A stretch of 64,000 nt of DNA from Petroclostridium xylanilyticum (lineage in GTDB: Bacteria > Bacillota > Clostridia > SK-Y3): assembly GCF_002252565.1 (NCBI RefSeq), contig NZ_NPML01000013.1, positions 186,001 through 250,000 on the forward strand. Reading direction: 5' to 3'. Numbering within the stretch: the first letter of the stretch is position 1; each line of letters opens with the position of its first letter. A program made the position numbers and the translations under genes. Positions 35,660-46,553 of this stretch are shown piece by piece. Below the pieces are notes generated by a model that made no database searches, was not told where the DNA came from, and saw only the letters and a program-made list of their open reading frames with translations.

Positions 35660-36931
35660 TTATTCAAGGAAACCTTTATAGTGTCTCATTAACATTTGAG
35701 ATTCCATTTGCTTCACAGTTTCCAGAGCAACGCTAACAACGATCAGTAAGCTGGTACCACCGATTGCTAACCCGCCTAACTTTACTCCGTAGTTAATAAA
35801 TATCGGAAGCACGGCAATTAAGCCTAAAAAGATTGCTCCGGTCAGAGTTATTCTTGAAAGAACTTTGTTAATATAGTCGGAAGTTGGCTTTCCCGGCCTG
35901 ATACCTGGGATAAAGCCTCCGTTTTTCTTCATATTATTTGCTATTTCTATCGGATTAAAATAGATAGCTGTATAGAAATAAGTAAAGAAAATAATTAATA
36001 TAAAGTAAAATGTACCATAGAACCATGAACTTGGAGAGATAAAATCCAAAAATCCCCGCCAGAAGGTTCCTGGTGCCGGTTGAGCAAAAAATTGTGCAAT
36101 GGTGGAAGGGAATGTCATAATGGACATCGCAAAGATAATTGGAATAACCCCTGCCATACTTACCTTAATAGGTATGTGTGTACTTTGTCCACCGTACATT
36201 TTTCTTCCAACTACTCTCTTCGCATACTGTACCGGAATTCTTCTTTCAGCCTGGTTCATAATGACAACCACTGCTACTACAGCTAGAGCGAATACTATAA
36301 ATAGAATTAATGTAAATATATTCAAATTCTTATTAATATAGTTAGCATATAACGCTCTAACCATTGCAGGGCCTCTTGAAACGATACCTGCAAAAATAAG
36401 CAGTGATATACCGTTTCCTATGCCCTTTTCAGTAATTTGTTCACCCAGCCACATTAAAAAAGCAGTACCTGCAGTAAACGTAAGTGTAATTGTAATATAA
36501 GAAAGAATTCCCGGTTTTACTATCGCCCCGCTTAGACCAAAATATAAGCCGGTAGCCTGAATAAATCCAAGGATGACAGTACCATATCTTGTGAACTGTG
36601 CAATTTTCTTTCTTCCTTCTTCGCCTTCCTTAGCCAACTGCTCAAGGGCAGGTATTGCAACTGTTAATAGCTGCATAATGATTGATGCGTTGATGTAAGG
36701 TGTTATGCTCATGGCAAATATGGTTGCATTACCAAAAGCACCGCCTGTGAGTGTATCCAAAAATCCAAATAGGGAATTGTTGTTACCTATTAACTGCTGT
36801 AATGCTGTTTTGTCCATTCCTGGTACAGGAATAAATGATCCGAGACGAAATACTACCAACAGCATTATAGTGTATAATATCCTTTTCCTCAAATCAGGTA
36901 TTTTCCAGGCATTTCTCAAGATGTCAAACAC
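35660..36931 (-). CDS. secY: Protein translocase subunit SecY
   Basis: Channel subunit of the Sec translocon. 423 aa with ten predicted membrane helices. The plug and lateral-gate segments (VFRLGSFIPVPGMD; GIGNGISLLIFAGI) and the cytoplasmic loop RRIPVQYAKRVVGRKMYGGQ are conserved. Its ATG lies 1 bp after the rplO stop. Confidence 0.98.
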   Translation of the reverse strand: MFDILRNAWKIPDLRKRILYTIMLLVVFRLGSFIPVPGMDKTALQQLIGNNNSLFGFLDTLTGGAFGNATIFAMSITPYINASIIMQLLTVAIPALEQLAKEGEEGRKKIAQFTRYGTVILGFIQATGLYFGLSGAIVKPGILSYITITLTFTAGTAFLMWLGEQITEKGIGNGISLLIFAGIVSRGPAMVRALYANYINKNLNIFTLILFIVFALAVVAVVVIMNQAERRIPVQYAKRVVGRKMYGGQSTHIPIKVSMAGVIPIIFAMSIMTFPSTIAQFFAQPAPGTFWRGFLDFISPSSWFYGTFYFILIIFFTYFYTAIYFNPIEIANNMKKNGGFIPGIRPGKPTSDYINKVLSRITLTGAIFLGLIAVLPIFINYGVKLGGLAIGGTSLLIVVSVALETVKQMESQMLMRHYKGFLE

Positions 36932-36932
36932 A

Positions 36933-37373
36933 TTACATCACCTCAACCTTTCCTCCTGCCGCTTCTATTTTTTCGGCAGCTGACTTGCTGAACCTGCTTG
37001 CTTTTACAGTGAGGTTTTTCGTCAATTCTCCTCTGCCGAGAACTACTACGCCGTCTTTTATCTTCCTAATTACCCCTGACTCTTTAAGCAGCTCAGGAGT
37101 TACCACAGTTCCGTTATCAAATCTGTCAAGATCTGAAACGTTTATTTCAACGAATTCTTTAGCAAATATATTGGTAAACCCTCTTTTAGGAATACGTCTG
37201 TGCAATGGCATTTGTCCACCTTCAAATCCAGGTCTTACTCCTCCGCCGGCACGAGCCTTTTGGCCTTTATGACCTCTTCCGGCAGTTTTACCATTTCCTG
37301 AACCATGACCTCTTCCTTTTCTCATGGGTTTTTTCTTTGAGCCTGGTGCAGGCTGTAACTCAAACAATTTCAT
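36933..37373 (-). CDS. rplO: 50S ribosomal protein L15
   Basis: 146 aa. The basic glycine-rich N-terminus ([20 protein letters not shown]) and [18 protein letters not shown] are diagnostic. Between rpmD and secY in the spc operon. Confidence 0.98.
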   Translation of the reverse strand: MKLFELQPAPGSKKKPMRKGRGHGSGNGKTAGRGHKGQKARAGGGVRPGFEGGQMPLHRRIPKRGFTNIFAKEFVEINVSDLDRFDNGTVVTPELLKESGVIRKIKDGVVVLGRGELTKNLTVKASRFSKSAAEKIEAAGGKVEVM

Positions 37374-37393
37374 TTGCTACACCTCCCTCTGGT

Positions 37394-37573
37394 TTATATT
37401 TCTTCTACATTCACCAAATGTGAAACTTTATTTACCATACCTCTGACTTGCGGGGTATCTTCATGCTCTACTACATCTCTAATCTTTTTAAGGCCTAAAG
37501 CTCTCACCGTTGCAATTTGATCTTCCTTACGACCAATAATGCTTTTGGTTAATGTGATCTTAAGTTTAGCCAA
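37394..37573 (-). CDS. rpmD: 50S ribosomal protein L30
   Basis: 59 aa with a TTG start at 37573 behind GGAGGGGACTTAAT. Product: [20 protein letters not shown], then [19 protein letters not shown] and ending VNVEEI. Fits L30 in length, sequence and position between rpsE and rplO. Easily missed because of the rare start codon. Confidence 0.96.
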   Translation of the reverse strand: MAKLKITLTKSIIGRKEDQIATVRALGLKKIRDVVEHEDTPQVRGMVNKVSHLVNVEEI

Positions 37574-37585
37574 TTAAGTCCCCTC

Positions 37586-38089
37586 CTAACCTAACAGTTC
37601 TTCTACGGTTTTACCTCTGAGTCTTGCAACTTCTTCAGCTCTTTTAAGCTGACTCAAACCGTTGATGGTTGCATTTACCATGTTTCTTGGGTTATTGGAA
37701 CCTAAAGATTTTGTTCTGATATCTCTAATACCTGCGAGCTCCAACACTGCTCTGACCGGTCCGCCGGCAATAACTCCAGTACCTGGGCCAGCCGGCTTTA
37801 GTAAGACACTACCGGCTCCAAACTCACCAATAATTTCGTGGGGGATTGTAGTATCAACCAATGGAACATTAATAAGATTTTTCTTGGCATCTTCAATTCC
37901 TTTTCTAATAGCATCCGGAATTTCAGCTGCCTTCCCCATGCCGCAGCCTACATGACCATTTTCATCTCCCACTACTACCAGTGCACTGAATCTAAAGGTT
38001 CTACCACCTTTAACAACTTTCGCTACACGGCTTATATTTACAACCTTTTCTTTTAAATCCAATGTGCTTGCGTCTATGCGCTGTGCCAT
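37586..38089 (-). CDS. rpsE: 30S ribosomal protein S5
   Basis: 167 aa; shapes the mRNA entry channel and affects decoding accuracy. [19 protein letters not shown] and [20 protein letters not shown] are diagnostic. Spaced 12 bp from rpmD and 15 bp from rplR. Confidence 0.98.
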   Translation of the reverse strand: MAQRIDASTLDLKEKVVNISRVAKVVKGGRTFRFSALVVVGDENGHVGCGMGKAAEIPDAIRKGIEDAKKNLINVPLVDTTIPHEIIGEFGAGSVLLKPAGPGTGVIAGGPVRAVLELAGIRDIRTKSLGSNNPRNMVNATINGLSQLKRAEEVARLRGKTVEELLG

Positions 38090-38104
38090 AATGTCCCTCC
38101 TTTA

Positions 38105-38470
38105 TTAAAATTCTAGTCCGCCTTCTCTGGCTCCTTCAGCCAGTTCTGCCACTCTTCCATGATAAAGGTATCCGCCTCTGTCAAAAACAACTTTTGTGAT
38201 ACCTTTTTCCAAAGCTTTTTTAGCAACCAGCTTGCCAACCTCTCTTGCAGCTTCTTTATTACCGCCGTATGGTAAATCCTTCAAAGCCTCATCTAACGTA
38301 GAAGCAGCTACCAGAGTAGTCCCCGCTTCATCATCAATAATTTGCGCATATATATTTTTAAGACTTCTGTAAACATTCAATCTTGGGCGCTCCGCAGTTC
38401 CAAATACTCTCTTCCGTACCCTTTCATGACGTCTAAGCCTTGCAATATTACTGTTTGGCTTATTTATCAC
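38105..38470 (-). CDS. rplR: 50S ribosomal protein L18
   Basis: 121 aa, 5S rRNA-binding protein. [20 protein letters not shown] near the start and [20 protein letters not shown] at the end are diagnostic. In the spc operon between rplF and rpsE. Confidence 0.98.
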   Translation of the reverse strand: MINKPNSNIARLRRHERVRKRVFGTAERPRLNVYRSLKNIYAQIIDDEAGTTLVAASTLDEALKDLPYGGNKEAAREVGKLVAKKALEKGITKVVFDRGGYLYHGRVAELAEGAREGGLEF

Positions 38471-38487
38471 TGCTAATCACTCCTCTC

Positions 38488-39039
38488 CTACTTCTTGCCT
38501 TTACCGCCAGTCTTACCTTCTTTACGTCTGATTACTTCTGTTTCATACTTGATACCTTTGCCCTTATATGGTTCAGGTTCTCGCTTGGTTCTGATTTTTG
38601 CAGCAAATTCGCCTACCGCCTGTTTGTCTGCACCTTTTACGACAATCTTGTTAGGCGCAGGAACTTCTATGGTAATTCCAGCCGGTTCTTCCATTTCCAC
38701 AGGATGTGAATATCCTAAGGACAGTACCAGTTTTTTACCTTGTTTTTGTGCCCTGTAACCAACGCCGTTGATTTCAAGTGCTTTTTCAAATCCCTTGGTG
38801 ACACCTTCCACCATATTAGCGATCAGTGTCCTTGTCAATCCGTGCAGTGCCTTATGTCCTTTTTCATCGGATGGTCTTTGCACCACTACATTTCCATTTT
38901 CAAGTTTTATAATCATATCTTTATGAAGTTGTTTGTTAAGTGTACCCTTAGGTCCCTTAACAGTAACAACGTTATTGCCGTCAACTTTAACATCTACACC
39001 GTTAGGTATGGCAATTGGCATTCTTCCTATTCTTGACAC
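38488..39039 (-). CDS. rplF: 50S ribosomal protein L6
   Basis: 183 aa, at the base of the L7/L12 stalk. [17 protein letters not shown] and the C-terminal [20 protein letters not shown] segment are diagnostic. [10 protein letters not shown] tail ends the protein. Confidence 0.98.
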   Translation of the reverse strand: MSRIGRMPIAIPNGVDVKVDGNNVVTVKGPKGTLNKQLHKDMIIKLENGNVVVQRPSDEKGHKALHGLTRTLIANMVEGVTKGFEKALEINGVGYRAQKQGKKLVLSLGYSHPVEMEEPAGITIEVPAPNKIVVKGADKQAVGEFAAKIRTKREPEPYKGKGIKYETEVIRRKEGKTGGKGKK

Positions 39040-39071
39040 TTTTCACACCTCCTTAAACTTCTTACTGCAGC

Positions 39072-39470
39072 CTACCAAATGAACGCCAGTACTTCTCCGC
39101 CTACTCCTTCTTTCCTGGCTTTCTTGTCGGTCATTACGCCTTTAGATGTAGAGATAATTGCTATCCCTAATCCGCCAAGAACTTTAGGGAGTTCATCTTT
39201 GCCGGCATAAACTCTTAAACCGGGTTTACTGATTCTTCTAAGGCCGGTAATAACCTTTTCCTTATTAGCTCCATATTTCAGATTTATTCTGAGTATACCC
39301 TGTTTGCCATCTTCAATAAGCTCGTAATTTTTAATATATCCTTCTTCAAGCAATATATCTGCAACAGCCTTCTTTAAGTTAGAAGCTGGAACATCTACTG
39401 ATTCATGTTTCGCAGAATTCGCATTTCTGATACGGGTTAACATATCTGCAATTGGATCGGTTATCTGCAT
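39072..39470 (-). CDS. rpsH: 30S ribosomal protein S8
   Basis: 132 aa from the ATG at 39470 (GGAGGTAGG site); the frame continues upstream to 39506 but the extra residues are not part of S8. [15 protein letters not shown] and the end [20 protein letters not shown] are diagnostic. In many bacteria S8 represses the spc operon; no mRNA mimic could be recognised by eye. Confidence 0.97.
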   Translation of the reverse strand: MQITDPIADMLTRIRNANSAKHESVDVPASNLKKAVADILLEEGYIKNYELIEDGKQGILRINLKYGANKEKVITGLRRISKPGLRVYAGKDELPKVLGGLGIAIISTSKGVMTDKKARKEGVGGEVLAFIW

Positions 39471-39499
39471 TTGTCCTACCTCCTTCCATAGTCTCCCTT

Positions 39500-39685
39500 T
39501 TACCAACTAGCCTTCTTAACTCCAGGAATTTGCCCCTTATAGGCTAATTCTCTAAAGCAAATACGGCAGATACCAAATTTTCTAAGATAAGCGTGGGGTC
39601 TTCCACAAATTCTGCACCTGTTGTACGCTCTTGTGCTGAATTTAGGTTTTCTTTGTTGCTTTAAAATCATCGCTTTTTTTGCCAC
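39500..39685 (-). CDS. rpsN: 30S ribosomal protein S14, zinc-binding type
   Basis: 61 aa, the short S14 form. Zinc ligands lie in CRICGRP and GICRICF. The short C-plus form is the usual housekeeping one in Gram-positives. Between rplE and rpsH. Confidence 0.98.
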   Translation of the reverse strand: MAKKAMILKQQRKPKFSTRAYNRCRICGRPHAYLRKFGICRICFRELAYKGQIPGVKKASW

Positions 39686-39699
39686 ACATTTCCCTCCTC

Positions 39700-40242
39700 T
39701 CAGCTACGTTGGAATGGCGCACCCATAAGAGTAAGCAATTCTTTTGCTTCTTCATCGGTTTTTGCTGTAGTAACAAATATAATATCCATACCTCTTACTT
39801 TATCAACTTTATCATATTCAATTTCCGGGAAAATAAGCTGTTCTTTAATTCCCAAAGCATAGTTTCCTCTTCCATCAAATGCATTCGGATTTATGCCTCT
39901 GAAGTCTCTAACTCTTGGTAACGCTACATTAAATAATCTGTCAAGGAATTCATACATCTTGTCATTTCTTAATGTTACCTTACAACCTATATTCATCCCT
40001 TGTCTCACTTTAAAGGACGCTACTGATTTTTTTGCTTTGGTAATAGCAGGTTTTTGACCTGTAATTGCTGCCAGTTCATTAACAGCTGCATCCAATGCTT
40101 TTGGATTTTCCCTTGCTTCCCCTACACCCATATTAATAACAATTTTTTCTAACTTAGGAATCTGCATAGGGCTTTTATAGTTGAACTTCTTCATAAGTGC
40201 AGGTGCAACTTCGTTTATATATTTATCTTTTAATCTTGCCAT
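39700..40242 (-). CDS. rplE: 50S ribosomal protein L5
   Basis: 180 aa, 5S rRNA-binding central-protuberance protein. [20 protein letters not shown] and the end [19 protein letters not shown] are diagnostic. ATG has AAAGGAGGT upstream. Confidence 0.98.
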   Translation of the reverse strand: MARLKDKYINEVAPALMKKFNYKSPMQIPKLEKIVINMGVGEARENPKALDAAVNELAAITGQKPAITKAKKSVASFKVRQGMNIGCKVTLRNDKMYEFLDRLFNVALPRVRDFRGINPNAFDGRGNYALGIKEQLIFPEIEYDKVDKVRGMDIIFVTTAKTDEEAKELLTLMGAPFQRS

Positions 40243-40269
40243 CTGAATTTACCTCCTTTCGAGAAAAGC

Positions 40270-40608
40270 TTAGTCGTTAAATACCTCACCGCAGTGTTTG
40301 CAATATCTTACCTTGTCACCGTTGTCTAAAATTTTCTTTGCAAGACGGGTAGGCTTATGACATTTATTGCATACATGCATAACTTTTGCTGCATAGATTG
40401 GAGCTTCCTGATGGACAATACCACCAGTCTGACCTTGTCTTCTAGGTTTAGTATGCTTGGTAGCCATATTTACGCCTTCAACAATAACCTTACCCTCTTT
40501 AGGAAAAACAGTTAATACCTTGCCTTTTTTACCTTTATCCTTACCGGAAAGGACCAGTACAGTATCACCTTTTTTTACATGTACTTTATTAATAGCCAAT
40601 TGTGCCAC
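40270..40608 (-). CDS. rplX: 50S ribosomal protein L24, with zinc-ribbon tail
   Basis: 112 aa. N-terminal KOW domain ([20 protein letters not shown]). The C-terminal part has two CxxC pairs, VCNKCHKP and YCKHCGEVF, i.e. a zinc-ribbon. The form lacking these cysteines is also common, so the ribbon suggests the zinc-dependent subtype. Confidence 0.97.
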   Translation of the reverse strand: MAQLAINKVHVKKGDTVLVLSGKDKGKKGKVLTVFPKEGKVIVEGVNMATKHTKPRRQGQTGGIVHQEAPIYAAKVMHVCNKCHKPTRLAKKILDNGDKVRYCKHCGEVFND

Positions 40609-40616
40609 CTCCTTAA

Positions 40617-40985
40617 CTACAGTACTTCTGGGGCTAATGATAATATCTTCATATATTCCTGGTCTCTTAATTCTCTTGCAACAGGACCAAAGATACGGGT
40701 ACCTCTTGGGTTCTTATCATCCCTGATAATTACTGCTGCATTTTCGTCAAATCTTATATATGAACCGTCAGGTCTTCTTAAACCTTTTACAGATCTAACA
40801 ACAACTGCTTTAACAACATCACCTTTTTTAACAACTCCACCGGGTGTTGCTTTTTTAACAGAAGCAATGATTACATCACCAATATTGGCATATCTTCTCT
40901 TAGATCCGCCTAATACTCTAATACACATAAGTTCCTTTGCCCCTGTGTTGTCAGCTACCTTTAAAAGTGTTTGCTGTTGAATCAT
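40617..40985 (-). CDS. rplN: 50S ribosomal protein L14
   Basis: 122 aa. [20 protein letters not shown] and [20 protein letters not shown] are diagnostic. 8 bp from rplX. Confidence 0.98.
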   Translation of the reverse strand: MIQQQTLLKVADNTGAKELMCIRVLGGSKRRYANIGDVIIASVKKATPGGVVKKGDVVKAVVVRSVKGLRRPDGSYIRFDENAAVIIRDDKNPRGTRIFGPVARELRDQEYMKILSLAPEVL

Positions 40986-41011
40986 CGGTATATCCTCCTT
41001 TCGAGCAAATC

Positions 41012-41269
41012 TTACTTCGCTTTTTCAACGATTTCAACCAATCTCCATCTTTTATCTTTACTTAACGGTCTTGTCTCCATTACTTTAACCCTATCTCCAA
41101 TACCGCACTCATTATTTTCATCATGAGCTTTCAGCTTATAAGTTCTTTTAACAATTTTACCGTAAAGCGGGTGCTTCACATTACCTTCAATAGCAACAAC
41201 AATTGTTTTATCCATTTTATCGCTAACGACCCTGCCGATTCTAACTTTTCTGTTGCCTCTTTCGCTCAC
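41012..41269 (-). CDS. rpsQ: 30S ribosomal protein S17
   Basis: 85 aa OB-fold protein. [19 protein letters not shown] and [20 protein letters not shown] are diagnostic. Between rpmC and rplN. Confidence 0.98.
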   Translation of the reverse strand: MSERGNRKVRIGRVVSDKMDKTIVVAIEGNVKHPLYGKIVKRTYKLKAHDENNECGIGDRVKVMETRPLSKDKRWRLVEIVEKAK

Positions 41270-41294
41270 AGAAACTACCTCCTTTCAAGCCTTC

Positions 41295-41495
41295 TTAAAC
41301 GGATTCCTTCAATTCTCTTTCACGAAGGATGGTTTTAACTCTAGCAATAGACCTTTTGACCTCTTTAATTCTCATGGGGTTTTCCAGCTGATTTGTTGCG
41401 TGCTGAAACCTCAAGTTGAATAGCTCAGCTTTTAGTTCTGACAACTTTTGCTGTAATTCAGCTGATGTTAATTCCCGCACTTTATTAGCCTTCAT
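41295..41495 (-). CDS. rpmC: 50S ribosomal protein L29
   Basis: 66 aa from the ATG at 41495 (GGTGGTGAAG site). The first 11 bp overlap the end of rplP, indicating coupled translation. [20 protein letters not shown] and [19 protein letters not shown] are diagnostic. The longer frame to 41534 would lie inside rplP. Confidence 0.96.
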   Translation of the reverse strand: MKANKVRELTSAELQQKLSELKAELFNLRFQHATNQLENPMRIKEVKRSIARVKTILRERELKESV

Positions 41496-41925
41496 TGTCT
41501 TCACCACCCATTTCTTCCTTCTCACGAGCAACAAACTTGCATTTGATAGGAAGTTTGTGCATCGCTAATCTCATTGCCTCTCTGGCAATTTCTTCTGAAA
41601 CTCCGCCTATTTCGAACATAATCCTTCCTGGCTTAACAACAGCTACCCAATATTCCGGAGATCCTTTACCGCTACCCATACGAGTTTCAGCAGGTTTTTC
41701 AGTAACCGGCTTATCAGGGAATATTTTAATCCAAACTTTACCGCCTCTTTTAATATAACGGGTCATTGCTATTCTGGCAGCCTCTATTTGGTTGCTTGTA
41801 ATCCAAGCTGGTTCCAATGCTTGTAATCCGAAATCACCATAAGAAATTGTATTACCTCTGGTCGCTTTACCTTTCATTCGACCTCTTTGTACTCTTCTAT
41901 ATTTTACTCTCTTAGGCAATAACAT
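41485..41925 (-). CDS. rplP: 50S ribosomal protein L16
   Basis: 146 aa. [20 protein letters not shown] and [20 protein letters not shown] are diagnostic. Located 2 bp after rpsC; overlaps rpmC. Confidence 0.98.
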   Translation of the reverse strand: MLLPKRVKYRRVQRGRMKGKATRGNTISYGDFGLQALEPAWITSNQIEAARIAMTRYIKRGGKVWIKIFPDKPVTEKPAETRMGSGKGSPEYWVAVVKPGRIMFEIGGVSEEIAREAMRLAMHKLPIKCKFVAREKEEMGGEDNEG

Positions 41926-41927
41926 TA

Positions 41928-42593
41928 TTATTTTCCTCCTTCCTCGCGATTTGCCTTTTTGCTTTCAGGAAGGACCTCCCCTTTATATATCCAGACTTTT
42001 ACGCCCAGTTTTCCGTAGGTGGTATCTGCTTCCCAGAAACCATAGTCTATATCTGCTCTTAAAGTCTGTAAAGGAATAGTACCTTCATGGTAATGTTCTG
42101 TTCTTGCTATTTCAGCACCGCCTAAACGGCCTGCAACAGATGTCTTAATACCTTTAGCTCCTAACTTCATTGCTCTGGCCATTACCTGCTTCATAGCTTT
42201 TCTAAAAGAAATTCTTCTTTCCAGTTGTGCAGCAATATTTTCTGCTACTAACTGTGCATCCAATTCAGGAACTTTTATTTCGATAATATTTACAGAAACA
42301 CTTTTTCCTATCATGTTTTCGAGCTGCTGCTTAAGTTTGTCTATTTCAGCGCCACCTCTACCGATAATAATTCCAGGTTTTGCAGCATGGATATTTACTT
42401 TAACTCTGTTTGCTGCTCTCTCAATTTCAATTTTTGAAACACCGGCTGCAAAAAGTGCTTTCTTGATGAACTTTCTCACTTTAAAGTCTTCTACCAGGTT
42501 ATCAGCAAAAACATTATCGTTTGCATACCATTTGGAATCCCAGTCTTTAATGATACCGACTCTTAAGCCATGTGGATTTACCTTCTGACCCAT
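41928..42593 (-). CDS. rpsC: 30S ribosomal protein S3
   Basis: 221 aa with a KH domain. [20 protein letters not shown] at the start, and KH-type [19 protein letters not shown]. Part of the mRNA entry helicase site with S4 and S5. Lies between rplV and rplP. Confidence 0.98.
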   Translation of the reverse strand: MGQKVNPHGLRVGIIKDWDSKWYANDNVFADNLVEDFKVRKFIKKALFAAGVSKIEIERAANRVKVNIHAAKPGIIIGRGGAEIDKLKQQLENMIGKSVSVNIIEIKVPELDAQLVAENIAAQLERRISFRKAMKQVMARAMKLGAKGIKTSVAGRLGGAEIARTEHYHEGTIPLQTLRADIDYGFWEADTTYGKLGVKVWIYKGEVLPESKKANREEGGK

Positions 42594-42612
42594 TACCTAA
42601 CCTCCTTTTCGA

Positions 42613-42948
42613 TTATTCCTTTTCCTTCAACACTAAAGTAATATGACTTGTTCTTTTCCTGATTCTGTATGCTCTTCCCTGAGCCCTCGGCATAATCCTC
42701 TTGAGCGTTGGTCCCTGGTTTGCATAAGCTTCAGCAATATATAATTTGTCAACATCCATCTCATGGTTATTTTCTGCATTTGCAATGGCAGATTTTAATA
42801 ATTTTTCAAGTAATTCTGAAGCTGCTTTCGGAGTGTGCTTTAAAATTGCCAAAGCTACTCCTACAGGCTTATTTCGAATTAAATCTATTACAATCTTAGC
42901 TTTTCTTGGTGATATTCTTGCATATCTAAGTACTGCCCTAGCTTCCAC
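42613..42948 (-). CDS. rplV: 50S ribosomal protein L22
   Basis: 111 aa. [20 protein letters not shown] and the loop-bearing [20 protein letters not shown], which lines the exit tunnel, are diagnostic. Confidence 0.98.
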   Translation of the reverse strand: MEARAVLRYARISPRKAKIVIDLIRNKPVGVALAILKHTPKAASELLEKLLKSAIANAENNHEMDVDKLYIAEAYANQGPTLKRIMPRAQGRAYRIRKRTSHITLVLKEKE

Positions 42949-42989
42949 GAGTGATTCCTCCTTTCATAAAATCCATTGCTTACTATAAA

Positions 42990-43268
42990 TTAGCGTACTC
43001 CTGACGCTTTTTCTCCTGCATGTCCTTTGAAGGTCCTGGTTGGAGCAAACTCCCCTAACTTATGTCCAACCATATCCTCAGTAATATATACAGGAACATG
43101 TTTTCTACCGTCATGTACTGCAATTGTATGTCCAACCATTTCAGGAAATATTGTAGAACTTCTGGACCAGGTTTTCAAAACCTTCTTTTCTCCAGCCTTA
43201 TTCATGTCTTCTATTCTCGCTAACAGCTTCTCATCAACATAAGGTCCTTTTTTTAGCGATCTACCCAT
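42990..43268 (-). CDS. rpsS: 30S ribosomal protein S19
   Basis: 92 aa from the ATG at 43268 with GGAGGCATT upstream; the longer frame to 43304 reads into repeat [23 protein letters not shown] and [18 protein letters not shown] are diagnostic. Confidence 0.97.
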   Translation of the reverse strand: MGRSLKKGPYVDEKLLARIEDMNKAGEKKVLKTWSRSSTIFPEMVGHTIAVHDGRKHVPVYITEDMVGHKLGEFAPTRTFKGHAGEKASGVR

Positions 43269-43289
43269 TCCAATGCCTCCTTCCACAAA

Positions 43290-43357
43290 TAGTTCGTGGT
43301 TCATGGATCGTGGTTGATAGTAATTTAGCCACTACCCACCACACATTACCCACTATA
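43290..43357. repeat. Two heptamer families between rplB and rpsS
   Basis: GTTCATG-like units (43290-43319) are followed by CCACTAC/CCACCAC-like units (43328-43356) that end at the rplB stop codon. Both have a 7-bp period. Confidence 0.65.
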
Positions 43358-44191
43358 TTATTTCGCATTTCTTCTCTTAATAATAAACTTATCGGACTTG
43401 TTCTTTTTCTTTCTGGTCTTATATCCAAGAGCAGGTTTACCCCAAGGAGTAACCGGGCTTGGTCTCCCTATAGGTGACTTGCCTTCTCCACCACCATGAG
43501 GATGATCAACAGGATTCATTACAACGCCTCGGACGGTTGGCCTCCAGCCCATGTGTCTTTTTCTTCCTGCTTTACCGATAGAGATATTTTCATGATCAAG
43601 ATTTCCTACTTGGCCGATTGTAGCCTTGCAGTTCAATCTAATCATTCTCACTTCACCGGAAGGTAATCTAACCTGTGCATAATCTCCTTCTTTTGCCATT
43701 AACTGTGCTGCATTACCGGCGGCTCTAACTAATTGAGCTCCTTTTCCGGGCTTCAATTCGATATTGTGTATTAATGTACCCACCGGGATATCACTTAATA
43801 ATAAGGTATTTCCAGGTTTAATATCTGCACCCTGTCCGGATAGTACGGTGTCACCAACATTTAATCCCAAAGGAGCAATAATATATCTCTTTTCACCATC
43901 TTCATATTGTACAAGAGCAATATTTGCGGTCCTGTTCGGATCGTACTCAATTGTTAATACTGTTGCTGGAACACCATCTTTATCTCTCTTAAAATCAATA
44001 ATTCTATATTTTCTCTTAACCCCGCCACCTCTGTGACGTACCGTGATCCTACCATATGCGTTTCTGCCGGCTGTCTTTTTTAGAGGTTCAAGCAAAGATT
44101 TTTCTGGCTCTACCTTTGATAACTCTTCAAATGTAGAAACAGTCATAAACCTTCTTGCCGGAGAGGTAGGATTATATTTCTTCGTTGGCAT
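43358..44191 (-). CDS. rplB: 50S ribosomal protein L2
   Basis: 277 aa from the ATG at 44191 (AAGGAG 9 bp upstream), the usual L2 length; a TTG three codons earlier is the alternative. Contacts the peptidyl-transferase centre: [20 protein letters not shown] carries the conserved histidine-containing loop just before it ([10 protein letters not shown]). Confidence 0.98.
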   Translation of the reverse strand: MPTKKYNPTSPARRFMTVSTFEELSKVEPEKSLLEPLKKTAGRNAYGRITVRHRGGGVKRKYRIIDFKRDKDGVPATVLTIEYDPNRTANIALVQYEDGEKRYIIAPLGLNVGDTVLSGQGADIKPGNTLLLSDIPVGTLIHNIELKPGKGAQLVRAAGNAAQLMAKEGDYAQVRLPSGEVRMIRLNCKATIGQVGNLDHENISIGKAGRKRHMGWRPTVRGVVMNPVDHPHGGGEGKSPIGRPSPVTPWGKPALGYKTRKKKNKSDKFIIKRRNAK

Positions 44192-44279
44192 CCTTCTCAA
44201 CTCCTTACTTAATTCTGCATAACATCAATTTTTCACGACTTTTAACCTTTAGGAGTTTTTAGTTTGTGGTGTGCTCACT

Positions 44280-44310
44280 CCCCCACCACCCACTAACCAC
44301 TACCCACTAA
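44280..44310. repeat. CCACTAC-type heptamer array between rplW and rplB
   Basis: CCACCACCCACTAACCACTA and CCCACTAA repeat at 7-bp period, directly next to the rplW stop codon. Confidence 0.65.
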
Positions 44311-44604
44311 TTAAGCCATTCCTTCAAAGATTTCTATTGCCTTGCTATCTTCAGTCAGCTTAACAATAGCCTTTTTCCAGTCAGGTCTTTTACCGGAATG
44401 CATACCCATTCTTTTTATTTTGCCTAAAACTCTTAAAGTATTTACACTTTCTACTTTTACACCAAATAGTTCTTCAACTGCTTTTTTGATTTCAATCTTA
44501 TTAGCATTTAATGCTACCGCGAAGGTGTATTTTCTATCAGCAACCTGATCCATACTGCGCTCAGAAATGATCGGTCTTATAATGATATCATGTGCATCTC
44601 TCAT
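44311..44604 (-). CDS. rplW: 50S ribosomal protein L23
   Basis: 97 aa, docking site for trigger factor and SRP at the tunnel exit. [14 protein letters not shown] and the long beta-loop [20 protein letters not shown] are diagnostic. Starts within one base of the rplD stop. Confidence 0.98.
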   Translation of the reverse strand: MRDAHDIIIRPIISERSMDQVADRKYTFAVALNANKIEIKKAVEELFGVKVESVNTLRVLGKIKRMGMHSGKRPDWKKAIVKLTEDSKAIEIFEGMA

Positions 44605-45227
44605 TATGCGTACACCTCCTCAATTTTAGCAACCGCATCTTTAGTAACAATAAACTTGTCATGGTTTAGTATGTCATAAACATTTAATGTACTTACCAAT
44701 GTAGTGGTGACTCCAGGAATATTTCTTGCAGATTTTATTATAACCTCATTCTTTTCAGGAAGTACAATCAATGCTTTAGAATCCACTTTCAGGTTATCCA
44801 GCACCTTTACCATTTCTTTTGTTTTAATGCTGTCGAGACTTAAATTATCCAATACCAAAATATCATTTTCCAGCACTTTTGAGCTAAGAGCAGATTTGAG
44901 AGCTAATCTTTTCACTTTCTTGTTTAAAGAGTATCTGTAGCTTCTTGGCTTTGGTCCTAAAGCTATACCACCCTTTACCCATTGAGGAGCTCTAATGCTA
45001 CCCTGTCTCGCTCTACCTGTGCCCTTTTGTCTCCAGGGTTTTATACCGCCACCGCGTACTTCCGCTCTTGTCTTGGTGTTTTGCGTTCCCTGCCTTTGAT
45101 TTGCCAAGTAATTTACTACTACCTGGTGGAGAACAGTTTTATTAACTTCTACTCCAAAAATGCTATCATTTAACTCTATATCTCCAACCTGTTTACCGCT
45201 CATATCGTATAAAGCCACTTTAGGCAT
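44604..45227 (-). CDS. rplD: 50S ribosomal protein L4
   Basis: 207 aa from the second of two adjacent ATG codons (45227), which has better spacing to [26 protein letters not shown], the tunnel-lining loop, is diagnostic. In gamma-proteobacteria L4 represses the S10 operon; no such leader structure is established for Firmicutes. Confidence 0.97.
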   Translation of the reverse strand: MPKVALYDMSGKQVGDIELNDSIFGVEVNKTVLHQVVVNYLANQRQGTQNTKTRAEVRGGGIKPWRQKGTGRARQGSIRAPQWVKGGIALGPKPRSYRYSLNKKVKRLALKSALSSKVLENDILVLDNLSLDSIKTKEMVKVLDNLKVDSKALIVLPEKNEVIIKSARNIPGVTTTLVSTLNVYDILNHDKFIVTKDAVAKIEEVYA

Positions 45228-45253
45228 CATACATCCTCCTTTCCTGCAAATTC

Positions 45254-45889
45254 TTATTTTTCTGCCTTAACAGTATTTTTAATAACAAGCAATCCACCTT
45301 TAGGTCCAGGTACAGCACCTTTCACCAAAAGAAGATTCCTTTCAGCATCGACCTTTACAATATCAAGGTTCTGAATAGTAACTCTCTCAACCCCCATGTG
45401 TCCAGGCAATTTTTTACCTTTAAACACTCTACCCGGGTCAGTGTGAGCACCCATGGAACCAGCACCTCTATGATATCCGGAACCGTGCGCCATAGGACCT
45501 CTGTGTGCTCCCCATCTCTTAATAGCTCCGGCAAATCCTTTACCTTTGCTGGTGCCGGTTACATCCACCCTGTCACCAGGGGCAAAAACATCTACCTTGA
45601 TTTCATCGCCAACATTAAGAGTATCAGCATTGTCCAGCTTTAATTCTCTTAAATATCTCTTATAACTAACTTTTGCCTTATCAAAATGTCCTTTTATAGG
45701 TTTGTTAACTCTTTTCTCATTCTTATCAACAAATCCAACCTGCACAGCATTATAACCATCATTTTCAACAGTTTTCTTTTGAACTACAGTGCAAGGTCCT
45801 GCTTCTATAACAGTTACCGGAATTAATCGGCCTTCTTCATCAAAAAGCTGCGTCATTCCAATCTTCTTTCCTAAAATCGCTTTCTTCAT
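45254..45889 (-). CDS. rplC: 50S ribosomal protein L3
   Basis: 211 aa from the ATG at 45889 with TAGGAGGTGCC upstream; a GTG three codons earlier would lie in the ribosome site itself. [20 protein letters not shown] and [20 protein letters not shown] are diagnostic. Confidence 0.97.
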   Translation of the reverse strand: MKKAILGKKIGMTQLFDEEGRLIPVTVIEAGPCTVVQKKTVENDGYNAVQVGFVDKNEKRVNKPIKGHFDKAKVSYKRYLRELKLDNADTLNVGDEIKVDVFAPGDRVDVTGTSKGKGFAGAIKRWGAHRGPMAHGSGYHRGAGSMGAHTDPGRVFKGKKLPGHMGVERVTIQNLDIVKVDAERNLLLVKGAVPGPKGGLLVIKNTVKAEK

Positions 45890-45941
45890 CAATGGCACCT
45901 CCTAAATGGTTATTGGTTCGTTTCCACGAACATGACCAGTT

Positions 45942-46090
45942 TTTAATTAATAATTAATAGTTGATAATTAATAATGATAGTGTTGTAATACCAACTAACA
46001 TTCCTACTTTTAAAATATACTTCATTTTAGTGCTTAAACTTAATTTTTAAAAATTGTTCATGTTAATTGTTCATTATTCATTATTGGTTA
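45942..46090. repeat. Pair of ATTAATA/TTCATTA heptamer arrays between rplC and rpsJ
   Basis: The left array (45942-45979) has ATTAATA/ATTAATAG-type units, and the right array (46053-46090) has GTTCATT/ATTCATT-type units. Spacer of about 75 bp. It makes the rpsJ-rplC gap unusually long (211 bp to the L3 start). Confidence 0.65.
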
Positions 46091-46100
46091 TCCACTGTCA

Positions 46101-46412
46101 TTACAACTTAATCTCAATGTCTACGCCTGCCGGCAAATCGAGTCTCATCAAGGCGTCAACAGTTTTTGGCGTTGGAACCAAAATGTCTATCAGCCTTTTA
46201 TGAGTCCTCATTTCAAATTGTTCACGAGAATCTTTGTACTTGTGAACTGCTCTTAGAATAGTAATAACTTCTTTTTGTGTTGGTAGCGGAATAGGCCCCG
46301 ACACTTTTGCTCCTGTTCTTTTAGCAGTTTCCACAATCTTTTCGGCTGATTGATCCAACAACATGTGGTCATAAGCCTTTAATCTGATTCTGATTTTTTG
46401 ATTTGCTGCCAT
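46101..46412 (-). CDS. rpsJ: 30S ribosomal protein S10
   Basis: 103 aa from the ATG at 46412 (GAAGGAGGGGA site); the frame continues to 46535 in non-conserved leader [23 protein letters not shown] and [20 protein letters not shown] are diagnostic. First gene of the block. The tuf/fusA/rpsG/rpsL group that usually precedes it is missing from this window. Confidence 0.98.
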   Translation of the reverse strand: MAANQKIRIRLKAYDHMLLDQSAEKIVETAKRTGAKVSGPIPLPTQKEVITILRAVHKYKDSREQFEMRTHKRLIDILVPTPKTVDALMRLDLPAGVDIEIKL

Positions 46413-46553
46413 ACATTCCCCTCCTTCAATCGTACGGTTAGTTTGTGATACGCACGACAGCAGTAAAAAACTGTACACTGTGCCGGGTGTTTCATTCTGC
46501 CCTATAAATAAACCCAGATTAACGTCAAAAGACATAACCTGGGCATAGAAACG
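46413..46553 (-). promoter_or_regulatory. Leader of the S10 operon
   Basis: On the minus strand it contains two possible hairpins: CCCAGGTT with AATCTGGG, and ACAGT with ACTGCTGT around a T-rich loop. An upstream TATATAAT at about 46775-46782 (minus strand) may be a -10 element, but its -35 is poor. Regulation by a ribosomal protein is possible but not shown. Confidence 0.4.
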
